This document shows, one piece after another, positions 52,671 through 63,145 of a stretch of 64,000 nucleotides of DNA. The position numbers were made by a program, and so were the translations under genes. The first letter of the stretch is position 1, and the number at the start of each line of letters is the position of its first letter. The notes beneath the pieces were generated by a model. That model worked only from the letters and a program-made list of their open reading frames with translations. It ran no database searches and was not told where the DNA came from. This stretch comes from Fen-330 sp050008465 (GTDB lineage Bacteria; Acidobacteriota; Terriglobia; Bryobacterales; Bryobacteraceae): NCBI GenBank assembly GCA_050008465.1, contig JBEKMO010000002.1, positions 1-64,000 on the forward strand. The letters run 5' to 3'.

Positions 52671-52905
52671 CGGGTGGGGCGGGCTTCAGCCCGCGCGGGG
52701 CTTCAGCCCCGCAGGCTTCCCGGAGAGGCAAGTCAACTTCGCTCGCCACCTGGCGGCTGTGGGGGCGGACCGGCGAGCGGGGCTTCAGCCAGAGCACTTC
52801 GGTCGGATGATCCGAAGCGCATCCGGAAGAATTCTTGTGGTCGAGCGCCACAGAGGAAGGCGAGCGGGGCTGAAGCCCCGCGCGGGCTGAAGCCCGCCCC
52901 ACCCG
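52671..52905. repeat. MITE-like element with perfect 41-bp terminal inverted repeats
   Basis: Arms 52671-52711 and 52865-52905 are exact inverted copies of 41 bp, each containing two stem-forming units of the GGGCTTCAGCCC / GGGGCTTCAGCCCC type. The 153-bp core has no gene and includes a further partial copy (GCGGGGCTTCAGCC near 52777). It begins one base after the subtilase stop codon and ends 13 bases before tldD. Confidence 0.93.
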
Positions 52906-52918
52906 CTACAATCGAAGC

Positions 52919-54370
52919 ATGAGGCGGATTGCGGAGCGGGCGCTGGGGGCGGCGGCCGGGCGCGGAGTCTCCTATGCGGATGTGCGGGTGGTGGAGAGCC
53001 GCACACGGCAGGTTGCCACCAAGAACGGGAAGGTCGGCGGCATGTCCAGCGGCGAGTCGCTGGGCGCGGGAATCCGCGTGCTGGTGGACGGCTGCTGGGG
53101 CTTCGCCGCCACGGATGACTTGAGCAATCGCGGGCTGGAGGCGGCGGCTGCGCTGGCCTGGGAGATCGCCCGGTCGAGCGCGGCGGCGAAAAAGAAGGAC
53201 GTGCGGCTGGCGGCCGAAGACCGGTACGAGGCGGTTTGGAGCTCGCCCTGCCGCATCGATCCGTTCTCGATTCCCATCGAGCAGAACCTCGAGCTGCTGC
53301 TGCGGATCGACGCCGAACTGCGGCGCAATTCCGGCGTGACGCTGGCGGAGGCCTCGATGGTGTTCACGCGCGAGCGGCAGTTCTTCGCCTCCTCGGCCGG
53401 CAGCCGCATCGACCAGACGCGCACCACCAGCGGCGCCGGTTTTGTCGCCTACAGCTTCAAGGAAAACGAGATCCAGAAGCGCTCCTACCCGAACTCCTTC
53501 GGCGGGCAACACCAGCTCAAGGGCTACGAGCTCGTCGAGGAGCTGCGGCTGCTCGAAAATGCGCCACGCATCGCGGAGGAGGCGGTGGCGCTGCACTCGG
53601 CTGCACAGTGCCCGGAAGGGGTCTTCGATCTCATCCTGGACAGCTCGCAACTGGGATTGCAGATCCACGAATCCATCGGCCACCCGATCGAACTGGACCG
53701 GGTGCTCGGCTCGGAGGCGAACTACGCCGGCATGAGCTTCCTCACGCTGGACAAGCTGAACCACCTGAATTACGGGTCGGAGATCGTGAACGTGGTGGCC
53801 GACGCGCGCCTGGCGCACGGTCCCGGCCTGGGCACATTCGCGTTCGACGACGAGGGCGTTCCGGCGCAATCCACCAGCGTCATCCGCAACGGCCGCTTCA
53901 CGGGGTACCTGACTTCGCGGGAGACGGCGGCCGAGATCGGCCTGGAGCGCTCGAATGGGGCCATGCGCGCGGATGGATGGGGGCGCCTGCCGCTGATCCG
54001 CATGACCAACATCAGCCTGCTGGCCGGCTCGCAGCCGCTCGAGGAGGTCTTCGACGGCGACGCGATTTACATGGAGACCAACAAGAGCTGGTCGATCGAC
54101 GACAAGCGCTACCACTTCCAGTTCGGCTGCGAGATGGGCTGGGAGATCCGCCAGGGCAAGCGCGCGCGGATGCTGAAGAACCCGAGTTACAGCGGGATTT
54201 CGACGGAGTTCTGGAACTCCTGCGCGGCCATCGCGGGCCCCGAGCACTGGGTGCTTTGGGGCACTCCCAACTGCGGCAAGGGGCAGCCCGAACAGGTGAT
54301 GGGGACCGGGCACGGGACCAGCCCATCGCGCTTCCGCAACGTCAAGATCGGAACGGCATACGCGGGGTGA
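52919..54370 (+). CDS. tldD: TldD-family metalloprotease
   Basis: The 483-residue protein is TldD: an N-terminal domain with DVRVVESRTRQVATKNGKV and GAGIRVLVDGCWGFAATDDL, and the zinc-binding HExxxH motif His250-Glu251-...-His255 in QIHESIGHPIELDR. AFDDEGVPAQSTSVIRNGRFTGYL and CGKGQPEQVMGTGHGTSPSRFRNV complete it. TldD is the catalytic subunit of the TldD/TldE protease, which in characterised species processes peptides such as microcin precursors and CcdA. It is 6 bp upstream of the tldE gene. Confidence 0.94.
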   Translation: MRRIAERALGAAAGRGVSYADVRVVESRTRQVATKNGKVGGMSSGESLGAGIRVLVDGCWGFAATDDLSNRGLEAAAALAWEIARSSAAAKKKDVRLAAEDRYEAVWSSPCRIDPFSIPIEQNLELLLRIDAELRRNSGVTLAEASMVFTRERQFFASSAGSRIDQTRTTSGAGFVAYSFKENEIQKRSYPNSFGGQHQLKGYELVEELRLLENAPRIAEEAVALHSAAQCPEGVFDLILDSSQLGLQIHESIGHPIELDRVLGSEANYAGMSFLTLDKLNHLNYGSEIVNVVADARLAHGPGLGTFAFDDEGVPAQSTSVIRNGRFTGYLTSRETAAEIGLERSNGAMRADGWGRLPLIRMTNISLLAGSQPLEEVFDGDAIYMETNKSWSIDDKRYHFQFGCEMGWEIRQGKRARMLKNPSYSGISTEFWNSCAAIAGPEHWVLWGTPNCGKGQPEQVMGTGHGTSPSRFRNVKIGTAYAG

Positions 54371-54376
54371 GCGCAA

Positions 54377-55735
54377 ATGGCTGAATCCGAACTGCTGACC
54401 AGGGTCGATTGCCAGGAGATCTTCGACCGGGCGCTTCGGGCGGCGCGCGCGCTAGGCGCCGACGACGTGGAGGTGACACTCGGCGCAGCCGATTCCGCGC
54501 TCACGCGCTTCGCCAATAGCGCCATCCACCAGAACGTTTCCGAACGCCGGCGTTTTCTATCGGTCCGGACGGTGGTGGGCCACCGCACCGCGCGCGCCAG
54601 CACCAACCGTTTGGACGACGACTCGGTCCGGGCGGTGGTGGAAGAGGCGCTCGCCATCACGCGCTCGGCGGAATCCGACCCCGAGTTGCTCCCGATGGCC
54701 GAGCCCGGCGAAGTGCGCGACACCGGCCGCTTCTTCCCCTCCACGGCCCGAAGCACCCCGCGGGACCGCGCCGAAATGGTGGCCAGGGCCATCGGCGTCG
54801 CGGAGGGCGCGTCACAGACCGCGGCGGGGATCTGCTCCGCGGGGCAGTCCGTGATGGCGATCCTGAATTCGCGCGGCGTCTTCGCCTACTACTTCGATAC
54901 GCTAGCGCAATTCTCGATCACCACCATGACCGAAGACGGCTCCGGCTGGGCCAAGGCGAGCGCGCCGGATTCGAGCCAGGTCGACCCGGTGGCGTTAGCC
55001 AAGCGCGCCTCGGAGAAGGCGGCTCTTTCGCGGCGCCCGCGCGAGCTTGCGCCGGGCCGCTACACCGTGATTCTGGAGCCCTCGGCGGTCCAGGATCTGC
55101 TCGGGCAGATGTTCTTCGACTTCAGCGCCACCGCGATTCACGACCAGCGCAGCTTCCTCACCGGGCGCATCGGCAAACCGGTTTTCGGCGCGGGCATCCA
55201 GATCGCCGACGACGTGTACCATCCGCTGCAATCCGGGCCGCCTTTCGACGGCGAGGGCGTGCCGCGGCGGCCGCTGGCGCTGGTCGAAAACGGCGTGCCG
55301 CGCGAAGTCGCCTGCTCGCGGCAGGCAGCCCAGCGCGAAGGTTGCGCGCCCACCGGCCACGGCTTCCCACTGCCCAACGAGTCCGGCGAGGCGCCCATGA
55401 ACATCGTGATGCAGGGCGGCGGCCAAACCCTCGAGCGGATGATCGCAGGCTCCTCACGCGGCATTCTGGTGACCAGGCTGTGGTACATCCGCGAGGTCGA
55501 TCCCTACGAGAAGATCATGACCGGCATGACGCGCGACGGGACGTTTCTCATCGAGGATGGCTGCCTGGTTTGCGGCGTCCGGAACTTCCGGTTCAACCAG
55601 AGCCTCATCGAGCTGCTGAGGAACGTGGAGGCGCTCTCGCCCTCCGAGCGCGCCGCGGGCGAGGAGTCTTTCGACATGGTGGCGCCCGCGCTCAAGGTGG
55701 GCGATTTTCACTTCAGCGAAGTGACGCGGTTCTAG
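54377..55735 (+). CDS. tldE: TldE/PmbA-family protein
   Basis: The 452-residue protein is the non-catalytic TldE/PmbA partner: GADDVEVTLGAADSALTRFANSAIHQNV at the N-terminus, LNSRGVFAYYFDTLAQFSITT, FDGEGVPRRPLALVENGVPREV and EVDPYEKIMTGMTRDGTFLIEDG. It lacks HExxxH, as expected, and is thought to form the heterodimer with TldD in the cytoplasm. The gene follows tldD by 6 bp. Its TAG stop lies inside a copy of the MITE-like terminal repeat (55733-55751), like the rpmE stop. Confidence 0.92.
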   Translation: MAESELLTRVDCQEIFDRALRAARALGADDVEVTLGAADSALTRFANSAIHQNVSERRRFLSVRTVVGHRTARASTNRLDDDSVRAVVEEALAITRSAESDPELLPMAEPGEVRDTGRFFPSTARSTPRDRAEMVARAIGVAEGASQTAAGICSAGQSVMAILNSRGVFAYYFDTLAQFSITTMTEDGSGWAKASAPDSSQVDPVALAKRASEKAALSRRPRELAPGRYTVILEPSAVQDLLGQMFFDFSATAIHDQRSFLTGRIGKPVFGAGIQIADDVYHPLQSGPPFDGEGVPRRPLALVENGVPREVACSRQAAQREGCAPTGHGFPLPNESGEAPMNIVMQGGGQTLERMIAGSSRGILVTRLWYIREVDPYEKIMTGMTRDGTFLIEDGCLVCGVRNFRFNQSLIELLRNVEALSPSERAAGEESFDMVAPALKVGDFHFSEVTRF

Positions 55736-55815
55736 CCCGCCTCTCTCACATAAGAACGGCTGCGGAGCGCGATAGGCCTGCGCCTGCTTCGTTGCGCTCG
55801 GGCGACGTCCTCGAC
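55733..55815. repeat. Partial copy of the 36.5-kb MITE-like element
   Basis: The terminal repeat TAGCCCGCC[TC]TCTCACA (55733-55751) and the internal block GCTGCGGAGCGCGATAGGCC...TTCGTTGC.CTCGGGCGACGTCCTC match 36529-36610. The homology stops at GACGTCCTC; the right half and right terminal repeat are absent. Confidence 0.7.
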
Positions 55816-55864
55816 CCGTTAGCGGGCCTGCGGGCAAACCGGCATCCGCGCGATTCATGGGCTG

Positions 55865-56284
55865 TCAGAACAATCCGCGCGCGTTCAGATGCTCGGTGTA
55901 CATTTTGTCCGAGCCAAGCACGTGCCGGGACAGCCATTCCTTCAGGTCGTCCAGCACTCGCACGCTCATGGCCGGCTTGTCGGACGCGCTCTGAATCTGA
56001 AGGTTGCAGATTAATGCACTGAATTGCCGATGCTCCAGTGCGTGCGTGTCTCGCCGCGGGAAATCGTAAGCCTTCAACACCGTCTCCTCAGTGGCAAAGT
56101 GTTCCCCGGCGTAGTCGGCCAGGTCCGACAGGATCTCCGCCATCTCCCGCCTGGCCCTCCCTTCGCGCATCGCCGTTTCCAGTCGGGTGATCAGCCCCAC
56201 CAGGCGCCGATGCTGCGTGTCGAACAGCTTCACATTCACGCTGAACTCTTCGGTCCAGCCTCGCACGTCGTGGATGACATTCAC
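55865..56284 (-). CDS. Bacteriohemerythrin
   Basis: From the GTG at 56284 the protein has 139 residues; an ATG at 56350 would add 22. It has the hemerythrin four-helix pattern with di-iron ligands in WTEEFSVNVKLFDTQHRRLVGLI, HFATEETVL, HALEHRQF and LSRHVLGSDKMYTEHL. Such single-domain proteins bind O2 reversibly, and are used for oxygen or iron sensing, storage or delivery in microaerobic organisms. It is monocistronic, divergent from an MFS transporter gene. Confidence 0.92.
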   Translation of the reverse strand: MNVIHDVRGWTEEFSVNVKLFDTQHRRLVGLITRLETAMREGRARREMAEILSDLADYAGEHFATEETVLKAYDFPRRDTHALEHRQFSALICNLQIQSASDKPAMSVRVLDDLKEWLSRHVLGSDKMYTEHLNARGLF

Positions 56285-56466
56285 ATCTGCCTTATCGGCC
56301 AGAACGGGCTTCCCGAGATTGAAGAATGGGCCGGCCGCCCCAGGATGCACCGGGTTTTCTCATCTCCAGTGCATGCCTGCCGATACCGGATTCGGGAAGG
56401 CGATGGTGCGGTCCCGGCGGAGGCTGGCATGGTTCGGACTGGAAGCCTCCATGCGATGCTGGGGAT

Positions 56467-57720
56467 ATGCGTCGGAACGGCCTGTGGCGCCAGCCGGATT
56501 TTCTCAAGCTGTGGGCGGGCCAGGCGATCTCCGAGATCGGGTCCCGGATCAGCCGCACGGCGGTGCCGCTCACGGCGGTGATGGTTCTGGGGGCCTCGGA
56601 ATTTCAGATGGGCATCCTCAGCGGGGCGGGCGCGGCCACGGTCCTCATCTTCGGGCTGTTTGCGGGCGCGTGGGCGGACCGCTTGCGCCGGCGGCCGATC
56701 CTCATCGCCGCCGATCTCGGACGCGCCGCGGTTCTGGGATCGATTCCGCTTGCGGCGGCCCTCGGCCGGCTGACGATCGGCCACCTGTATGTGGTAGCGG
56801 CGGCCGCCGGGGTCCTGACAGTGCTGTTCGACGTGGCTTATCAAGCCTATCTGCCGTCGCTGGTGGAGCGTGAGAACCTCCTCGAGGGCAACAGCAAGCT
56901 GGCGATGAGCGGGTCTGTCGCGGAGGTGGCCGGACCGGGCCTGACCGGCGTGCTGGTCGAGTGGATCACCGCACCTATGGCCATTCTGTTCGACGCCGTT
57001 TCGTTCCTGTGCTCGGCGCTTTCCGTGTGGCTGATCCGCAAGCCGGAGCGGCGACCGGAGCACCGGCCGGAACCGCACATCGGGCGCGAGATCGCCGAGG
57101 GGCTGCGCGCGGCCTGGAGCGATCCGCTGCTGCGGGGGCTGGCCGCGCGGACGATCACCGCCGCCTTCTTCCTGGGCTTCCCCAGCAGCCTATACGTTCT
57201 GTTTGTCATGCGCGACCTGGGCTTGAGAGCCGCGCTTCTGGGCGTCATTATCGCCGTGGGCGGCGCGGGCAGTGTGATCGGCGCGTGGTTCGCGGAAGGG
57301 CTGGCGCGGCGCTTCGGAAGCGGGCGGACGCTGATCGGTTCCGCGGCGGTGATCGGAGCGGCGAGCCTGCTGGTGCCGTTGGCGCACGGATCGGCGGCGG
57401 CGGCGGCCGCATTCCTGATTGCCGCGCAGTTGGGCGACGTCGCTTGGCCCGTGTACACCATCAACGAGACCAGCCTGCGCCAGGCGGTAACTCCCGATCA
57501 TCTGCTCGGGCGCGTGAACTCGGCGATGCACCTGCTGTTCTGGGGCGTGCTGCCGGCGGGCGCGCTGGCCGGCGGCGCCCTCGCGCAGGCGATCGGGATA
57601 CGGGCGACTCTGGCTCTGGGGGCAGTTGGAGTGCTGCTCTCGGCGTTGTGGCTGGTCTTCTCGCCGGTGCGCAGCCGGCGCCAGCTTGCCGCGGCGGGGG
57701 AAATCGCAAAGAAGGATTGA
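56467..57720 (+). CDS. MFS transporter (enterobactin exporter/MFS_3-like)
   Basis: From the ATG at 56467 the product has 417 residues and begins MRRNGLWRQPDFLKLWAGQAISEIGSRISRTAVPLTAV, the opening of the MFS_3 group (given in two parts: RQPDFLKLWAGQ and SEIGSRISRTAVPL). GLFAGAWADRLRRRPILI is the loop 2-3 signature. FDVAYQAYLPSLVERENLLEGN and TPDHLLGRVNSAM are typical of drug or siderophore exporters in this group. It has about 12 helices. The longer frame to 56326 is not supported. It lies 31 bp upstream of lexA, and might share regulation with it, but that is only positional. Confidence 0.88.
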   Translation: MRRNGLWRQPDFLKLWAGQAISEIGSRISRTAVPLTAVMVLGASEFQMGILSGAGAATVLIFGLFAGAWADRLRRRPILIAADLGRAAVLGSIPLAAALGRLTIGHLYVVAAAAGVLTVLFDVAYQAYLPSLVERENLLEGNSKLAMSGSVAEVAGPGLTGVLVEWITAPMAILFDAVSFLCSALSVWLIRKPERRPEHRPEPHIGREIAEGLRAAWSDPLLRGLAARTITAAFFLGFPSSLYVLFVMRDLGLRAALLGVIIAVGGAGSVIGAWFAEGLARRFGSGRTLIGSAAVIGAASLLVPLAHGSAAAAAAFLIAAQLGDVAWPVYTINETSLRQAVTPDHLLGRVNSAMHLLFWGVLPAGALAGGALAQAIGIRATLALGAVGVLLSALWLVFSPVRSRRQLAAAGEIAKKD

Positions 57721-57751
57721 CTTTCCCTTTTTGTTCGCCCACAATGAAGGC

Positions 57752-58381
57752 ATGGCATTGACCAGACGCCAGAAGCAGGTATTGGACTTTATCGCGGGCT
57801 TCCTCGAGCAGAATGGCTACAGCCCCAGTTACGAAGAGATCGCCCGCGGGCTGGATCTCGCGTCGCTGGCCACGGTGCACAAGCACATCGCGGCGCTGGA
57901 CAACAAGCACTACCTCAAGCGCGGCATCAACCAGAGCCGCTCGCTGGACCTCTCGCCGAAGTACTTCCAGGAGGTGCGCAAGCATCGCCAGGGCGCAGTA
58001 ATGCTGGACATTCCGCTGCTGGGACGCATCGCGGCCGGCGCTCCGGTGGAGGCCATGGCGGGCGCCGAACGCCTGGATTTCGGCGACTTCCTCAATCGCG
58101 ATAACGTCTACGCACTCGAAGTTCGCGGCAATTCGATGATCGAGGACCACATCGTGAGCGGCGACCTAGTGCTGGTCGAGAGCGCGCAGCAGGCGCGCGA
58201 CGGCGACATCGTTGTGGCGCTGGTGCGCGGCGTGGAGACCACGCTCAAACGGTTCTACCGGGAGTCGGATACAGCCGCGCTGCTCAAGCCCGCCAACACG
58301 GATATGGAGCCGATCCGGGTTCCGCTGGCGGATCTGCAGATTCAGGGGCGCGTGCTGGCGGTGCTGCGGAAATATCGCTGA
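57752..58381 (+). CDS. lexA: LexA repressor
   Basis: The ATG at 57752 gives 209 residues. The N-terminal winged helix (LTRRQKQVLDFIAGFLEQNGYSPSYEEIARGL) is followed by the self-cleavage site Ala95-Gly96 in GRIAAGAPVEA. The S24 catalytic dyad is Ser128 in RGNSMIEDHI and Lys166 in VETTLKRFYR. LexA represses SOS genes and cleaves itself when RecA is activated by single-stranded DNA. No obvious LexA operator of the Escherichia or Bacillus type is visible in the 31 bp upstream, so the operator of this lineage may differ or lie within the transporter gene. Confidence 0.95.
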   Translation: MALTRRQKQVLDFIAGFLEQNGYSPSYEEIARGLDLASLATVHKHIAALDNKHYLKRGINQSRSLDLSPKYFQEVRKHRQGAVMLDIPLLGRIAAGAPVEAMAGAERLDFGDFLNRDNVYALEVRGNSMIEDHIVSGDLVLVESAQQARDGDIVVALVRGVETTLKRFYRESDTAALLKPANTDMEPIRVPLADLQIQGRVLAVLRKYR

Positions 58382-58405
58382 GTCCGGGTAGCTGCCGGAT
58401 CAAGC

Positions 58406-58717
58406 TTAGCGCGTGGAAACTTGACGTTTCCCGCGGACTTCCTGCTCGGCGCGGAACCAGTCATCTTCAGGAGAGCCGCCTTCCCCGCCGCGCGCTTCCC
58501 AGTAGGAATACGCCAGACGCGCGATCTCTTCCTGCTCGGAGACGCTGAATTCCATCGGGGCCTGGGCGCCATTCGGAGCGCACGCCTGCGGTTCCCCGCC
58601 GCTCGAGGCCGCCGCAGCTCTGACCCGAATCGCTCTCTTGCGCTTCGCCGGCGCTGGAGCGGCGCCGCCACTGTCGGCAGGCAGATAAGACCCGGCCTCA
58701 CTAGGTTTTCGTGGCAT
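58406..58717 (-). CDS. DUF2934 domain protein
   Basis: The ATG at 58717 has GAGGGAG at 8-base spacing, giving 103 residues. The first 55 residues are low in complexity, rich in Ala, Pro, Arg and Ser (PAKRKRAIRVRAAAASSGG). The C-terminal 40 residues are a DUF2934 domain: EIARLAYSYWEARGGEGGSPEDDWFRAEQEV. DUF2934 proteins are small, of unknown function and common in Acidobacteriota and soil Proteobacteria. It is convergent with lexA. Confidence 0.85.
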   Translation of the reverse strand: MPRKPSEAGSYLPADSGGAAPAPAKRKRAIRVRAAAASSGGEPQACAPNGAQAPMEFSVSEQEEIARLAYSYWEARGGEGGSPEDDWFRAEQEVRGKRQVSTR

Positions 58718-58908
58718 ATCGATTGCTCCCTCTTTCTCGAGTTGAGTTCCTTCCCATTCTACCAGACAACACCCCTTTCTCGTCGAGAACCTGCCCAAAC
58801 ACCGAGGAAGGTTCTTGCCGGCGGAATCGCGGAAATTCAACGTGGGAGTGTGCCTGCTCGCGGCTGGGGCCACCCTGGCGCCGCGACGCGCGATAGAATG
58901 GGGGGTTT

Positions 58909-59315
58909 ATGAGCGTCCTCATCGAAGGTTCCTATCTCGGCAACAAGCGCACCAGGCTGGTTCATGGCCCCTCGGGCGCCGAACTGCTCACCGATGCGCC
59001 GCGCGATAACGCCGGCCAGGGCGCGTTCTTCTCGCCGACCGACCTGGTGGCCGGCGCGTTGGGGGCCTGCATGATGACCATCATGGGCATCGTCGCGGAG
59101 CGCTCCGAGATCGACCTCTCGGGCATGACCATGCGGGTGGAAAAGGAAATGCGCGGCGCGCCGAGGCGGATCGGGACTCTCTCTCTGGTGCTGCACCTGC
59201 CGGCCCGGCTGCCGGAAGAGCAACGCCAGAAACTCGAGTCGGTCGCACGCGCGTGCCCGGTCGAGCAATCGCTTCACCCGGATATCTCGGTTGGCGTCGA
59301 GTTTCTGTACGACGT

Positions 59316-59319
<4 letters not shown>
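58909..59319 (+). CDS. OsmC-family peroxiredoxin-like protein
   Basis: The 136-residue protein has the OsmC/Ohr fold pattern: FFSPTDLVAGALGACMMTIMGI with Cys54 and VARACPVEQSLHPD with Cys116, the redox-active pair that reduces organic hydroperoxides. The sequence is closer to the general OsmC/YhfA branch than to Ohr. It is predicted to be cytoplasmic. Its 3' end overlaps the convergent topA gene by 4 bp. Confidence 0.92.
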
Positions 59320-61751
<2,432 letters not shown>

Positions 61752-61824
61752 ATGAACAAAAGTCCGCTGTCAGTTGGCCGGCACATCCGAGGATTTCCGC
61801 CGGGCTGGCGCCGGAATGAGAGTC

Positions 61825-63036
61825 TCACCACACTTTAACAAAATTCCTCCCCGGAAGCTGCCGGACCACGCCCAGCATCTCCAACTCGAACAGGGCCGCG
61901 ATCACTTCCGAGGAGGAGACATCCTCCGAACGCTCCAGAAGATCGTCGATGTGGGTGGGCGTCTCGACGCTGAGCAGCGCGAGAACCTGACGGCCGACCG
62001 GGCTGGAAGGACTTTCGTTCTTCGGCGCGGCTGCGGACTCCTGGCCGTCGCCGAACAGCCGCATCTGGCTGCGCGCCGCGAGCGTTCGCCGCTCCTCCGG
62101 CGGAAGCTCCACGACCACGTCGTTCCAGTCCTGAACGAGTTTCGCGCCTTGTTTGATGAGCAGATTCGGGCCCCAGCTCATCTTCGAGATGATGCTGCCC
62201 GGCACGGCGAACACTTCCCTGCCCTGGTCGAGCGCCAGCCGCGCCGTAATGGCGGAGCCGCTGTACTGCGCGCCCTCGGTCACGAGCACGCCCAGGCTCA
62301 GCCCGCTGATGACGCGGTTGCGGATGGGGAAGTTCTGCGGATAGGCCGGCGCGCCCATCGGGAACTCCGAGAGCAGCAGTCCCTTCTCGGCGATCTCGGT
62401 GGCCAGGCGCCGGTTCTCGGAGGGATAGACTAGGTCGACCCCGCAGCCGAGCACCGCGATAGTATCCCCGGAGGCGCCCAGTGCCCCGCGGTGCGCGGCG
62501 GTGTCGATGCCGCGCGCCATTCCGCTCACGATCGCGAGGCCCGCCCGCGCCAGGTCCCCGGCGAGCCGTTCGGTCACCGCCAGCCCGTAAGGCGTGGGCC
62601 GCCGCGTTCCGACGACTGCCAGCATCAGGGACTCCAGCAGCTCGATGCGGCCGCGGGCGAACAGAATTATCGGCGGATCGAAGATCTCGCGCAGGCGCTG
62701 GGGATAGCGCGGGTCGGAGATCGCCACCACCGCGGCGCCCGCCTGAGCCATCTTCTCCTGCTGCGCCACCGCATCTTCGAACGCGCAGCCGCTTGAAATG
62801 CTCTGCGCCACGCTGCCTGCCACGCCGCTGGCCTCCAGTTCCGTGCGCGACGCGCGCAGGATGGCCTGCGGGGTTCGGAATCGCTCCAGCAATTTGGCTG
62901 CGGTGCGGGCGCCCAGGCCGGGCACCAGCCTCAGCGCCAGCCAGTCCAATTCCTGTTCCCGAGTGAGGGACGACGCAAGTAGTTGGGCCACATCACTTTG
63001 TGCCCCCTCCGCGGCGGGATTCTCAGCGAAGTTCAC
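61825..63036 (-). CDS. dprA: DNA-processing protein DprA
   Basis: The GTG at 63036 gives 403 residues; a GTG at 62991 is also possible, while the full frame to 63123 starts in a GC-rich intergenic palindrome. The N-terminal helix-hairpin-helix-like part (LDWLALRLVPGLGARTAAKLLERF) precedes the Rossmann domain with MLAVVGTRRPTPYG, AIVSGMARGIDTAAHRGAL, IAVLGCGVDLVYPSENRRL, NFPIRNRVISGLSLGVLVTEG and ALDQGREVFAVPG. A C-terminal winged helix (DDLLERSEDVSSSEVIAALFELEMLGVVRQLPG) ends it. DprA loads RecA onto incoming single-stranded DNA in transformation. Confidence 0.94.
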   Translation of the reverse strand: MNFAENPAAEGAQSDVAQLLASSLTREQELDWLALRLVPGLGARTAAKLLERFRTPQAILRASRTELEASGVAGSVAQSISSGCAFEDAVAQQEKMAQAGAAVVAISDPRYPQRLREIFDPPIILFARGRIELLESLMLAVVGTRRPTPYGLAVTERLAGDLARAGLAIVSGMARGIDTAAHRGALGASGDTIAVLGCGVDLVYPSENRRLATEIAEKGLLLSEFPMGAPAYPQNFPIRNRVISGLSLGVLVTEGAQYSGSAITARLALDQGREVFAVPGSIISKMSWGPNLLIKQGAKLVQDWNDVVVELPPEERRTLAARSQMRLFGDGQESAAAPKNESPSSPVGRQVLALLSVETPTHIDDLLERSEDVSSSEVIAALFELEMLGVVRQLPGRNFVKVW

Positions 63037-63145
63037 GGGGCAACCGGGGACAGCCCGGGCCGTCCCTACGGCGGACGGCCTAGGCAGTCCCTCGGTTGCG
63101 GGCGCCCCCTTCCCCTGGCACACCGTTTAGGGTTAAGATTCATAC

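Noticed and set aside
56281..57078. Minus-strand frame opposite the second MFS gene
   Set aside because: Antisense shadow; the sense strand encodes a clear 12-helix transporter.
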